Shown here: piece after piece, positions 24,837 through 33,090 of the stretch | How the letters are laid out: every line of letters starts with the position of its first letter | Position numbering within the stretch: position 1 is the stretch's first letter | Source of the DNA: Microbacterium testaceum | Lineage (GTDB): Bacteria > Actinomycetota > Actinomycetes > Actinomycetales > Microbacteriaceae | Assembly (NCBI RefSeq): GCF_003075375.1 | Contig: NZ_QDFT01000013.1 | Span: 1 to 64,000 of the forward strand | Length of the DNA stretch: 64,000 nucleotides | Reading direction: 5' to 3' | The notes under the pieces: generated by a model | Databases searched by the model: none | What the model saw: the letters and a program-made list of their open reading frames with translations, nothing else | Told to the model about the DNA's origin: nothing | Position numbers and translations under genes: made by a program

Positions 24837-25463
24837 ATGGCAGACACCGACGCCCACCCCATCACGGTGGCGATCGAGCGGCGCATCGACCCGACGCGCA
24901 CCGCCGAAGCGACCTCCTGGATGCAGGCCGGCACCGACCTCGCGACCGCTTTCCCCGGCTTCCTCGGCTCGGGGTGGGTGCGCGCGGGCGAAGACAGCGA
25001 CCTCTGGTACATGCTGTACCGCTTCCGCGACATCACCACGCTCGAGGAGTGGGAGAGCTCCTCGCAACGCCGCTGGTGGTTGGACTCCGGACGCCCCTTC
25101 GCCCGCGAGGAGCGCAGCGAGCGCCGCACCGGCATCGAGGGATGGTTCGACGCCCCGCTCGGTTCCGTCCTCGATACGGCGACGGATGCCGGGACCCAGC
25201 CCATCCAGCAGCCCGTGCCGCCCGCACCCCCGCGGTGGAAGCAGGCGGTCACCATCTGGGTCGGCTTCTTCCCCACGAACCTGCTCGCGTCGTGGCTGCT
25301 GGGCTTCGTGCCGGGCTTCGCCGAGGTGCCGCTCGTGCTGCGGGTCCTGGCGACGACCCTCATGCTCACCCCGGTCATGACCTACGCGGTCCTGCCGTGG
25401 GTCACCCGCCTGCTGCGGCCCTGGCTGCAGCGTCCGCCCCGCGCTCGAAAGGCCTCGTCATGA
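24837..25463 (+). CDS. Antibiotic-biosynthesis-monooxygenase-like protein with C-terminal membrane helices
   Basis: 208 residues from the ATG at 24837. Residues ~8-105 form one ferredoxin-like ABM domain (I-T-V-A-I-E-R-R-I-D, W-Y-M-L-Y-R-F, W-W-L-D-S-G-R). A Pro-rich linker then leads to two hydrophobic helices (about 140-160 and 165-185). This is the architecture of the membrane-tethered ABM superfamily proteins. They are usually called monooxygenases, but enzyme activity is seldom shown. Its stop overlaps the next start (ATGA), so it is coupled to galM. Confidence 0.78.
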   Translation: MADTDAHPITVAIERRIDPTRTAEATSWMQAGTDLATAFPGFLGSGWVRAGEDSDLWYMLYRFRDITTLEEWESSSQRRWWLDSGRPFAREERSERRTGIEGWFDAPLGSVLDTATDAGTQPIQQPVPPAPPRWKQAVTIWVGFFPTNLLASWLLGFVPGFAEVPLVLRVLATTLMLTPVMTYAVLPWVTRLLRPWLQRPPRARKASS

Positions 25464-26365
25464 CCGCTGATCCCACCGGCATCCGCTTCCACCTGCGCAC
25501 CGCGCACTCCTCGGCCGAGATCACCCAGGTGGGCGCGGCGCTGCGCGCCCTGACCGTCGGAGGCGTCGACCTGGTTCCGCGCTACCCCGACGACCTGCCC
25601 ACGCCCGCGGCGTCGGGGGTCGTTCTGGTTCCGTGGCCGAACCGCATCCGCGACGGCAGGTACTCCTTCGACGGCGAGGACCTGCAGCTCGCGATCAGCG
25701 AGCCGAAGTTCGGCAATGCCAGCCACGGCCTGCTGCGGTTCGGCACCTATGAGCCGGTGGAGCAGTCCGACGAGCGGCTCGTCCTCGCCGCCGACGTGGT
25801 GCCGCAGACCGGGTACCCGTTCCACCTGCGTACGCGGGTGACGTTCGTGCTCGAGCACGACGGCCTCCACGTGACGCACGAGATCCGCAACGTCGGCGCC
25901 CGGACGGCACCGGTCGCCCTGGGTGTGCACCCCTACCTCCAGATCGGCGGGGTCGACACCGCCGACCTCGTCGTCCGCTCCACCGGCACGACGACCCTGG
26001 TGCTCGACGAGCGCAACATCCCCGTCGACGAGGTCCCGGTGGGACCCGGAACCGACCTGCGCGCGGGGCTGCGGCTGGGCGACGCCGCACTCGACAATGG
26101 GTACCGGGGAATGGAGCGGGATGCCGCGGGGCGCGCAGTGCACACGCTCACCGCCCCCGACGGACGCCGCGTGGAGCTGTGGCAGGACGAGGGGTTCCGC
26201 TGGGCGCAGGTGTTCACCACCGACCGCTACCCGGGTCACCCTCTCGCGGTGGCGGTCGAACCGATGACGGCGCCGGCGAACGCGTTCGCGTCGGAAATCG
26301 ACCTGGACACGGTCGAATCCGGTGCCGAAATGCGGCGGGAATGGGGTGTCCGTTTCGTGGCGTGA
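25460..26365 (+). CDS. Aldose 1-epimerase (galactose mutarotase) family protein
   Basis: 301 residues from the ATG overlapping the previous TGA. The galactose-mutarotase fold is seen in V-V-L-V-P-W-P-N-R-I-R-D-G-R-Y, N-A-S-H-G-L-L-R, the conserved G-V-H-P-Y-L block with a catalytic-type His, and C-terminal V-A-V-E-P-M-T-A-P-A-N-A-F with the catalytic-type Glu. It interconverts alpha and beta anomers of aldohexoses. No sugar operon surrounds it, so it is probably housekeeping. Confidence 0.88.
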   Translation: MTADPTGIRFHLRTAHSSAEITQVGAALRALTVGGVDLVPRYPDDLPTPAASGVVLVPWPNRIRDGRYSFDGEDLQLAISEPKFGNASHGLLRFGTYEPVEQSDERLVLAADVVPQTGYPFHLRTRVTFVLEHDGLHVTHEIRNVGARTAPVALGVHPYLQIGGVDTADLVVRSTGTTTLVLDERNIPVDEVPVGPGTDLRAGLRLGDAALDNGYRGMERDAAGRAVHTLTAPDGRRVELWQDEGFRWAQVFTTDRYPGHPLAVAVEPMTAPANAFASEIDLDTVESGAEMRREWGVRFVA

Positions 26366-26374
26366 AACGGCCCT

Positions 26375-26394
26375 TGTCCCCCAAATGGGGGACA
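26375..26394. terminator. Terminator after the mutarotase gene
   Basis: TGTCCCCC-AAAT-GGGGGACA is a perfect 8-bp stem with a 4-nt loop beginning 10 bp after the stop. A smaller GTTTC/GAAAC hairpin overlaps the stop codon itself. Confidence 0.65.
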
Positions 26395-26568
26395 CGCGAT
26401 TGCGCATATGATCTGGGAAAATCCCAGACAAGCCCTTTCCTATGAAGGCGGCGCGAACGATACCATGTGGCTCGACGGTTTCCGTCAAGGCCGGGGGCGG
26501 CAAAGGACCAAGGTTTCCCCCGGTTTCTACCCGAACGAGCCGACGGGGGCCGAGGGTCCCGCGATGAG

Positions 26569-26604
26569 GGGGGATCCCCGTTCCGTCTGAAGGAAAGATC
26601 CCCC
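26569..26604 (+). promoter_or_regulatory. Hairpin enclosing the ribosome-binding site of the DUF998 gene
   Basis: GGGGGATC (26569-26576) can pair with GATCCCCC (26597-26604), leaving a 20-nt loop that holds AAGGAAAG, four bases before the ATG at 26608. Such a fold would place the Shine-Dalgarno sequence in the loop or strand of a hairpin and could tune translation. Confidence 0.4.
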
Positions 26605-26607
26605 ATC

Positions 26608-27945
26608 ATGAGCAGCGCGCTCCGCTCCGCCGTCCCCGCTTCCTTTCCGGCGCCGACCTTCACCGGCGCGACCCGTCGCCTGCGGGCGCTTCCCTCTCTG
26701 CACGTGGGCGCCGCTGCGCTGATCGTGCTCGTGGGCGGGCTGCTGCTCGCGATCGCCACGACGAGCGACCCGCTCTGGTGGCAGCTGCACTTCAGCCAGC
26801 TGGGGATCTTCGGCGACCTTTCGAGCGCATTCTTCAACAGCACGCTCAAGGTCAGCGGAATGATCGTCGTCGTCTTCGCCTTCTGCGTGCGCCGTGACGT
26901 CGCGCGACTCGGCCGCGGTCCCGTCCGCCGGGGCGCCGCGACCGTCGCCTGCATCTGCCTGAATGTGGTCGGTGTGAACCTTGCGCTCGTCGGGTGCATT
27001 CCACTGAACACCGACAAAGACCTTCACGACCGCGTCGCCGGATCCATGGTCCTCGGATTCCTCGCGTTGCTGATCAGCGCCCCGATCATGTTCAACCGCC
27101 TCGGCAAGCGCATGGCGATCAGCACAGGCATCGCAACCGTCTGGCTGGTCGTCTCGATCGCCCTCTTCGTGACGGCGACGATCAACCTGGCGCTGTTCGA
27201 GACCATCTCGTGCACCGCGATGTTCGCGTGGTCGGGCATGTTCACCCACGTGCTGGCCTCGGCGGCGGCGAAGGCCACCGTCCGCGCCGAGGGCGCTGCC
27301 GTCCGTCACCTCGCACCGCGGGGCATCGGTCGTATGGTGTCGTCGCGCGGCGCGCGCACCACCACGCGCGCCACCGCCCCGCGTTCCACCGCCCCGCGCC
27401 CCACGGCCGCGCGTCCCACCGCCTCGCGCCTCACCGCTCCGCGCCCCGCCGCCTCGCGCCTCACCGCTCCGCGCCCCGGCGCCGCGCGTCCCACCGCCCC
27501 GCGCCTCACCGCCGCGCGTCCCACCGCTCCGACCTTCCCCGCCGGCCCGCTCGTCGCACGAGCCGGTGATGCCTCTCGTCCGCTGCTCGCCCCGTCGCAC
27601 CCCGTCGCGCGTCTCGCGGGCCTCGGCGCACGCTCGCACACCACCGCCGCCCCCACCCGCGGTGATACGGCATGGGCGCAGGGACCGGCATCCGCAATCT
27701 GCTGCGCGGACGCGCGACCGGTCGACCGCGCCGATTCGTCGCACGCCGCAGGGCGCACGCTCGCCCTCGCCTCGTCGATGCGGTCGACCAGGCCGACCCG
27801 CCCCGGCGGGCGGGCGCGCCCGGTCAGTGCTTCTCGCGCAGCTCGCGTCGGCTCAGCGGGTGACCGTCTTCGGCGATTGTCTCGGCCGGTTCGGCCGTCT
27901 TCGACGCGCGTCGCTCCCGGCGCCGCTCGCTCGCTCCTTCGATGA
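26608..27945 (+). CDS. DUF998-like membrane protein with long low-complexity C-terminal tail
   Basis: 445 residues from the ATG at 26608. Residues ~33-225 hold six hydrophobic helices with L-G-I-F-G-D-L-S-S-A-F-F-N and G-C-I-P-L-N-T-D-K-D-L-H-D. That is the DUF998 pattern of small actinobacterial membrane proteins (normally about 210-230 residues). After residue ~235 the chain becomes Ala/Arg/Pro/Thr repeats (R-P-T-A, R-L-T-A-P) and then irregular basic sequence to the end. The last 122 bp overlap the 3' end of the opposite RND gene. Third-position GC stays high through the repeats but weakens near the end. A frameshift that extended an originally shorter protein is possible. Confidence 0.7.
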   Translation: MSSALRSAVPASFPAPTFTGATRRLRALPSLHVGAAALIVLVGGLLLAIATTSDPLWWQLHFSQLGIFGDLSSAFFNSTLKVSGMIVVVFAFCVRRDVARLGRGPVRRGAATVACICLNVVGVNLALVGCIPLNTDKDLHDRVAGSMVLGFLALLISAPIMFNRLGKRMAISTGIATVWLVVSIALFVTATINLALFETISCTAMFAWSGMFTHVLASAAAKATVRAEGAAVRHLAPRGIGRMVSSRGARTTTRATAPRSTAPRPTAARPTASRLTAPRPAASRLTAPRPGAARPTAPRLTAARPTAPTFPAGPLVARAGDASRPLLAPSHPVARLAGLGARSHTTAAPTRGDTAWAQGPASAICCADARPVDRADSSHAAGRTLALASSMRSTRPTRPGGRARPVSASRAARVGSAGDRLRRLSRPVRPSSTRVAPGAARSLLR

Positions 27946-30900
27946 GGTTGTAGAGCGTCGGCAGCACCAGCAGCGTCAGGAACGTCGACGACACGAGACC
28001 GCCGATCACGACCACCGCGAGCGGTTGCGAGATGAAACCGCCGTGCCCGGTGATGCCCAGCGCCATCGGCACGAGGGCGAAGATGGCGGCGAGCGCGGTC
28101 ATCAGGATGGGGCGCAGGCGTCGCGCCCCGCCCACGATCGTCGCGTCGTGCACGCTCAGTCCGCGCGCCCGGTACTGGTTGACCAGGTCGATGAGCACGA
28201 TCGCGTTGGTCACGACGATGCCGACGAGCATCAGCGCGCCGATCATGCCCGCCACGCCCAGCGGCACCCCGGTGACGAACAGCATCAGGATCGCACCGGT
28301 GGCCGCGAACGGCACCGACACGAGCAGCTCGAGCGGCTGGCGCAGCGACTTGAAGGTCGCCACCATCACGACGTAGACGATCAGGATGGCCGCGAGCAGG
28401 GCCAGCCCGAGCTGACCGAAGGCGTCCTGCTGGTCGGTGACGACGCCGCCGACCTTCGCGGTGGCGCCCTCGGGGAGCTGCACATCGGCCAGCGCCGCGT
28501 TCACTGACGCCGAGGAGCTGCCCAGGTCGTCCGAGGTGGGGGTGACGGTGATGGATGCCGTGCGCAGCCCGCGCGAGGTGGTGATCGACGGCGGGGTCTG
28601 GCTCTGCTCGACCGTCGCGATCTCGTCCAGGCGGACGGTCCCGGCGGCGCTGGGGATCTCGAGCGCGCGCAGGTCGTCGATGGTCGCCGGCGGGTTGGCC
28701 GAGGCGAGGTAGACCGTGACGCCGCGTCCGTCGATCTCGACCGTGCCGGCCTGGCGCGGCTGCTGGGCGGCTGTGACGAGGGCGCCCACGGCGCGTTCGG
28801 ACAGCCCGCGCTCGGCGGCCGCGTCGCGGTCGACCCGCACCGAGACGAACGGCAGCGAGGCCGAGAGGCTGCTCGTGACCTGGCCGATGCCCTCTCGTCC
28901 GTCCAGGCCCGCCACGACCGCGTCGCTGGCCTGTTGCAGCGCCTGGCCGTCGGCGGCGGTGACGTCGACCGTGATGTCGGTGGAGCCGAAGCCGCCGCCG
29001 GAGGAGGCCACCTCGATCTCTCCGGCATCGGTGAGCTTCTCGAGCTCGGTGCGCACGCGCTCCCGCAACTCGACCTGGTCGGCACCCGACTCGGAGGTGA
29101 TCGAGTACGTGATGCCCGTCCCGCCGCCCGAGAAGGCGTCGCGCAGCGCCGAGCCGCTCGAGCCGATCGAGGTCTGGACGGTCTGCACACCCGCGGTGTC
29201 CAGTAGCACGGCCTCGACCTTCTGGGCGGCCGCGTCCTCGGCATCCAGGCTCGGGGCCGAACCGATCTTCTGCGTCACGGTGAAGGTGTTCTGACCGGAA
29301 TCGCCGAGGAAGTCGGTCTTGAGCAACGGCACCGCGGCGAGCGTGCCGCCGAGCACGAGGACGGCGAGGCCCAGGGTCACCCACGAGTGCCGGAGTGTCC
29401 AGCTGAGCACCGGCACGTACGCCTTCTGCAGGCGCGTGGGGGGCGCGTCGGCGGCTTCGGGGTCGACCGGCTCGCCGTCGGCGTCGCGCACGACGGTCCC
29501 GGGCTTGAGGAACCACGACGCGAGCACCGGCACGATGGTCAGCGAGACCAGGAGCGAGGCGGCCATGGCGATCGTGACGGTGAGAGAGAACGGGCGGAAC
29601 AGCTCGCCGGTCACGTCGCCGACGAACGCGATCGGCAGGAACACCGCCACCGAGGTGATCGTGGATGCCGTGATGGCGGCCGCGACCTCGCGCACGGCCC
29701 GGATGATGGTGGGGATCTTGTCGGCGTCGCCCACGTAGTGGCGTTTGATGTTCTCGATCACGACGATGGAGTCGTCCACGACGCGGCCGATGGCGATGGT
29801 GAGCGCGCCCAGGGTGAGGATGTTCAGCGAGTAGCCGAAGGCCTGCAGGCCGACGAAGGTGATGAGCACGCTCGTGGGGATCGAGATGGCCGTGACCAGC
29901 GTCGAGCGCACCGAGAGCAGGAAGACGAGGATCACGACGACCGCGAAGACGAGGCCCAGCAGACCTTCTTGAGCGAGGGCCTCGATGGACTGCGTGACGA
30001 ACGGCGCCTGATCGAACACGACGGTGAAGGTCGCACCCTGACCGAGCTGGGACTCCAGACCGGGCAGGGCGGCGAGGACCCCGCGCGAGACGTCGACGGT
30101 GTTGGCCGCCGGGAGCTTGGTGACGGCGATCGTGAGGGCGGGCTGGCCGTCGACGCGTGAGAGCGTCGTGACGGGGTCGGTCTGCAGCTGCACCGTCGCG
30201 ACGTCGGCGATCGTGGTGGCGCCCGCGCGCTGCTGCGCCGCGTCGGTCGGCACGAGCGGGAGGGCCGAGATCTCGTCGACGCTGGTGAGCTTCTCGCCGG
30301 TCTGCACGGTGAGGGTCTGATCGCCCTCGGTGAGCGAGCCGCCCGGGAACAGCACGCCGTTGGCGTCGAGCGCGTCGGTGATCGCCTGCTGGCTGAAGCC
30401 GCGCTCGGCCAGCTTGCCGGTGTCGGGGGTGATCGTCACGCGCTGGCCGGTGCCGCCGACGATCTGCGCGCCGTTGACGCCGTCGACGTCCTCGAGGTCG
30501 GGGATGACGCTGTTCTGCAGCACCGACTGCGTGGCCTGCGCGTCGCTGAAGCCGGTGACGGCGAGCTGGATGACGGGGAAGTCGTCGATGCTGGCCGACG
30601 CGACCGTGGTGTCGGCGGACTCGGGCAGCTGGTCGTCGATGCGCGCGATGGCCGCGAGGATCTTCTGCTGCGCGGCGGCGAGATCGGTGCCGTAGGTGAA
30701 CGACGCCGACACGATCGAGGAGTTCGTCGTACTGGTCGCCGTCGTCGACTCAAGGCCCTCGACGCCGCGGATCGCGTTCTCGATCGGGGTCGACACGTCG
30801 GCCTCGACGACCTCGGGCGACGCCCCCGGGTAGGTCGTCACGACGGCGAGCTGCGGGAACTCGATCGAGGGGATGAGCTCCTGCTTGAGGCTGGTCAGCG

Positions 30901-30985
30901 CGAGACCGCCGAAGATCGCCGCGACGATCGTCACGAGGGCGATCAGGGCGCGGTTCTTCAGGCTCAGGACGGCCAAATACGACAC
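27824..30985 (-). CDS. AcrB-type RND efflux pump permease, orphan
   Basis: 1053 residues from the ATG at 30985. Two homologous halves, each with one membrane helix, a large extracytoplasmic pore/docking region (conserved Y-P-G-A-S-P-E-V-V-E in the first) and a bundle of membrane helices. The proton-relay region G-R-V-V-D-D-S-I-V-V-I-E-N has the conserved Asp-Asp of helix 4. Length and motifs fit the HAE-1/ACR_tran family, like SwrC of Bacillus. No membrane-fusion or outer-membrane partner is nearby, as expected for a one-membrane Gram-positive. Substrate unknown. A perfect palindrome just upstream suggests TetR-type control. Confidence 0.9.
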   Translation of the reverse strand: MSYLAVLSLKNRALIALVTIVAAIFGGLALTSLKQELIPSIEFPQLAVVTTYPGASPEVVEADVSTPIENAIRGVEGLESTTATSTTNSSIVSASFTYGTDLAAAQQKILAAIARIDDQLPESADTTVASASIDDFPVIQLAVTGFSDAQATQSVLQNSVIPDLEDVDGVNGAQIVGGTGQRVTITPDTGKLAERGFSQQAITDALDANGVLFPGGSLTEGDQTLTVQTGEKLTSVDEISALPLVPTDAAQQRAGATTIADVATVQLQTDPVTTLSRVDGQPALTIAVTKLPAANTVDVSRGVLAALPGLESQLGQGATFTVVFDQAPFVTQSIEALAQEGLLGLVFAVVVILVFLLSVRSTLVTAISIPTSVLITFVGLQAFGYSLNILTLGALTIAIGRVVDDSIVVIENIKRHYVGDADKIPTIIRAVREVAAAITASTITSVAVFLPIAFVGDVTGELFRPFSLTVTIAMAASLLVSLTIVPVLASWFLKPGTVVRDADGEPVDPEAADAPPTRLQKAYVPVLSWTLRHSWVTLGLAVLVLGGTLAAVPLLKTDFLGDSGQNTFTVTQKIGSAPSLDAEDAAAQKVEAVLLDTAGVQTVQTSIGSSGSALRDAFSGGGTGITYSITSESGADQVELRERVRTELEKLTDAGEIEVASSGGGFGSTDITVDVTAADGQALQQASDAVVAGLDGREGIGQVTSSLSASLPFVSVRVDRDAAAERGLSERAVGALVTAAQQPRQAGTVEIDGRGVTVYLASANPPATIDDLRALEIPSAAGTVRLDEIATVEQSQTPPSITTSRGLRTASITVTPTSDDLGSSSASVNAALADVQLPEGATAKVGGVVTDQQDAFGQLGLALLAAILIVYVVMVATFKSLRQPLELLVSVPFAATGAILMLFVTGVPLGVAGMIGALMLVGIVVTNAIVLIDLVNQYRARGLSVHDATIVGGARRLRPILMTALAAIFALVPMALGITGHGGFISQPLAVVVIGGLVSSTFLTLLVLPTLYNLIEGASERRRERRASKTAEPAETIAEDGHPLSRRELREKH

Positions 30986-31007
30986 GAAGGACCCTCCGGG
31001 GTGACTT

Positions 31008-31029
31008 TTCGATACAAGGGTGTATCGAA
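31008..31029 (-). promoter_or_regulatory. Palindromic operator upstream of the RND pump gene
   Basis: TTCGATACA-AGGG-TGTATCGAA is a perfect 9-bp inverted repeat with a 4-nt spacer, 23 bp before the start codon. Length and symmetry suit a TetR-family repressor, but no TetR gene is adjacent. Confidence 0.7.
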
Positions 31030-31067
31030 TCCTCAGTATCCCACGGGCCTCGCCCGCACGGCCGGGC

Positions 31068-31433
31068 TCAGAGCAGGGAGCCCACCGAGAGCCCGATCGC
31101 CGCCGCGATCACCGAGCCGACGAACGACGCGACCGCGTACGCGACCGAGGTCCGCGTGCGGCCCTCTTCGGCGAGCAGAGCGGTCGTCACCGCGACCGCA
31201 CTGAAGGTCGTGTAGCCGCCCAGCAGACCGGTGCCGATGATCCACCGCCACGCCTCGTCCGCCGCGAGCGGAGTGACGAGCCCCAGAGCGAGCGCGCCGG
31301 TGAGATTGACCACGAGGATCCCCCACGGGAACCGCTCCCCCGTCCGCCGCCGCACGGCCACGTCGACGAGGTAGCGCACCGCCGCCCCGACGCCACCGGC
31401 GATCACCACGGCGAGGAAGACGAGGGGGTTCAC
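31068..31433 (-). CDS. crcB: CrcB-type fluoride ion channel
   Basis: 121 residues, four membrane helices, GTG start at 31433. The Fluc/CrcB signature is clear: G-G-x-G-A-x-x-R-Y near residue 13, N-L-T-G-A-L-A-L-G (Asn in the fluoride path), and G-L-L-G-G-Y-T-T-F-S-A (the central Thr-Thr-Phe-Ser). Fluc subunits form dual-topology dimers and export fluoride. A second crcB lies 9.4 kb away. No fluoride riboswitch (crcB motif) was recognised upstream. Confidence 0.92.
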   Translation of the reverse strand: MNPLVFLAVVIAGGVGAAVRYLVDVAVRRRTGERFPWGILVVNLTGALALGLVTPLAADEAWRWIIGTGLLGGYTTFSAVAVTTALLAEEGRTRTSVAYAVASFVGSVIAAAIGLSVGSLL

Positions 31434-31464
31434 GCCGCCAATCTACGCCCGCCCCGCCCCCGGC

Positions 31465-31689
31465 TCAGGCTTCGAGAGCCTCGACGCGGCGACGCAGCTC
31501 TCCGGCCTTCTCGGCGCCGATCTGAGCCTCGGCGAGCTTGAGCGCCGCACTGGCCGTGAGCGTGCGAGCCACGAGGTAGGTCGGGCTCGCCTTGAGGTCG
31601 GGGATCACGTCGAGGATGATGCCCGCGGCATCCGGGTCCGTCATGAGCGTTCCGAGCTTGATCTTGGCGAGGTCGTATCGAGCAGTCAT
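31465..31689 (-). CDS. Small protein of unknown function, 74 residues
   Basis: The ATG at 31689 follows GGAGGACTCC, a strong ribosome-binding site. The product is a compact helical protein: L-G-T-L-M-T-D-P-D-A-A-G-I-I-L-D-V-I-P-D-L-K. This resembles the small all-helical module (short-helix, DPxA, IPxL) found at the C termini of some actinobacterial glycosidases, here standing alone. Near-palindromic TGCACATATGTACA lies about 46 bp upstream (31736-31749). Function is unknown. Confidence 0.7.
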   Translation of the reverse strand: MTARYDLAKIKLGTLMTDPDAAGIILDVIPDLKASPTYLVARTLTASAALKLAEAQIGAEKAGELRRRVEALEA

Positions 31690-31750
31690 GGAGTCCTCCG
31701 TCGTGGGTGCGTCGTCGTCACCCTGCGCAGATTGTTGCACATATGTACAG

Positions 31751-32635
31751 CTATGTCACCGTGCCTCGAGGGTCCCGCGAGAGCGCTCCGACGAGGTCGA
31801 ACGCAGCCCGCGCCTCGGGCGTCCAGAACGCCCCGACGTAGACGTGGAACCCCGCCGCCGCGGTGACCAGGCGCGCGGGCGCCCCCTCCGCCGCGGCTCG
31901 CGCCACGAACGCGACGGCGTCGTCGAAGAAGATGTCGCACCCGCCCTGGAACACGAGGGTGGGCGGCAGCGTCGCGAGCGGCATGCGAGCGGGATTCAGC
32001 GCCGCATCGTTCAGGCCGCGCGCGCCGACCCACGCCCTCGCGCCGGCACGAAGGCCGGGCACCCGCAGCGACGGGTCGCGTCGCACGCGCCGGCCGATCG
32101 CGGGGTCGTCCAGGGCGAGATCCAACCACGGGGACAGGAGCACCAGCGCGTCGGGACGACGCCGCGCCCGCAGCGCGAGACCCACCGCGACGGTTCCCCC
32201 CGCCGAGTCGCCCGCCACGAGCAGTCGGGACACCCCTCGGCGCGCGGCCAGCCGTTCGTACTGCGCGTCGACGGCGGCGAGGGTCTCGTCGGCACCGTGC
32301 TCGGGGGCCAGCGGATAGCAGACGACCGTGACGGCCGCCCCGGTCGCGCGGGCGAGGCGCTCGATGATCCACCAGTGCTCGGGGACGAGGGGATTCACCA
32401 GGCCTCCCCCGGGCAGGTACAGCAGTTCGAGCCCCGGCGTCCGCCGAGCGGGCTCGTAGCGGAAGACGGGCCGCCCGCCCTCGTGCGTCACCGTCACCCG
32501 GCCGCGGCGACGCAGACGCGCGGGAGGGGTGGCCGCACGGCGATCGGGGTCGAGGGTGGCGAGATAGTCCTCGCGCCCGAGCGCGCGGCGGATCGGGCGG
32601 GCGTTGAGCCACATCGCCGCCGTCGTGAGCCTCAT
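31751..32635 (-). CDS. Alpha/beta-hydrolase fold protein of the HSL/esterase type with altered oxyanion motif
   Basis: 294 residues from the ATG at 32635 (a GTG at 32647 is possible). The nucleophile elbow is G-D-S-A-G-G (Ser144), with Asp234 in G-G-C-D-I-F-F and His264 in G-F-H-V-Y completing the triad. The usual H-G-G-G oxyanion motif reads L-P-G-G-G (74-78), so the first His is lost. It should hydrolyse small esters or amides, but the changed oxyanion motif leaves the chemistry open. It is the last gene of an operon with the SRPBCC and flavin oxidase genes; a 20-bp gap separates it from the former. Confidence 0.82.
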   Translation of the reverse strand: MRLTTAAMWLNARPIRRALGREDYLATLDPDRRAATPPARLRRRGRVTVTHEGGRPVFRYEPARRTPGLELLYLPGGGLVNPLVPEHWWIIERLARATGAAVTVVCYPLAPEHGADETLAAVDAQYERLAARRGVSRLLVAGDSAGGTVAVGLALRARRRPDALVLLSPWLDLALDDPAIGRRVRRDPSLRVPGLRAGARAWVGARGLNDAALNPARMPLATLPPTLVFQGGCDIFFDDAVAFVARAAAEGAPARLVTAAAGFHVYVGAFWTPEARAAFDLVGALSRDPRGTVT

Positions 32636-32655
32636 CGAAAGCGACACCGGCGCTC

Positions 32656-33090
32656 TCAGCTTCCGGATGCCATGTCGCCCAGCGCGTTCGTGGTGACCAG
32701 CCGCACGACGGCGGGAAGGCCGGCCGCGATCTTGCGCCCCACGAGCAGGCCGAAGACCGCCGACAGCGGACCCGCGATCTCGACCCCGTGCGTGACCGAG
32801 AGGCCGTTCGCGGTCTTCACCATACGGTGCGGGAAAGAAAGGGTCGCGCCGGGAAGACCGATGCGGAAGTCCATCGCCACCCCGGGCTGCAGGTCGGTGA
32901 AGGTGAACCGCTGGGCCGGGGCACCGTGATTGACCACGCGCCCCCTCTCGCCGACGCGCGGCGGTGTCGAGAAGACCGCCTCGCGCAGGTCGGGATCGTC
33001 GATCACCCAGTCCTCGGGCGTGGTCCACCTCTTCCACACCGCGTCAGCTGTCGCGGTCGTGAGGTGCGTGTAGCTACGGCGCCAGGTCAT
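32656..33090 (-). CDS. SRPBCC-family (polyketide-cyclase-like) protein
   Basis: 144 residues from the ATG overlapping the upstream stop (ATGA). The fold pattern is that of the START/Bet v1-like SRPBCC family: an N-terminal strand, A-V-W-K-R-W-T-T-P-E-D-W in the first helices, F-T-D-L-Q-P-G in the sheet, and a long C-terminal amphipathic helix. Such proteins bind hydrophobic ligands. The tight coupling with an amine oxidase and an esterase suggests it handles an intermediate or product of that pathway. Confidence 0.8.
   Translation of the reverse strand: MTWRRSYTHLTTATADAVWKRWTTPEDWVIDDPDLREAVFSTPPRVGERGRVVNHGAPAQRFTFTDLQPGVAMDFRIGLPGATLSFPHRMVKTANGLSVTHGVEIAGPLSAVFGLLVGRKIAAGLPAVVRLVTTNALGDMASGS

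Noticed and set aside
26408-26590. A small plus-strand frame before the DUF998 gene
   Set aside because: No ribosome-binding site, odd composition, and it overlaps the likely promoter and ribosome-binding-site hairpin.
31434-31464. Search for a fluoride riboswitch before the crcB gene
   Set aside because: The gap is only 31 bp and shows none of the conserved pseudoknot sequence.
31736-31749. TGCACATATGTACA, a near palindrome upstream of the 74-residue gene
   Set aside because: One mismatch and close to the hydrolase stop codon; too weak on its own to list as an operator.
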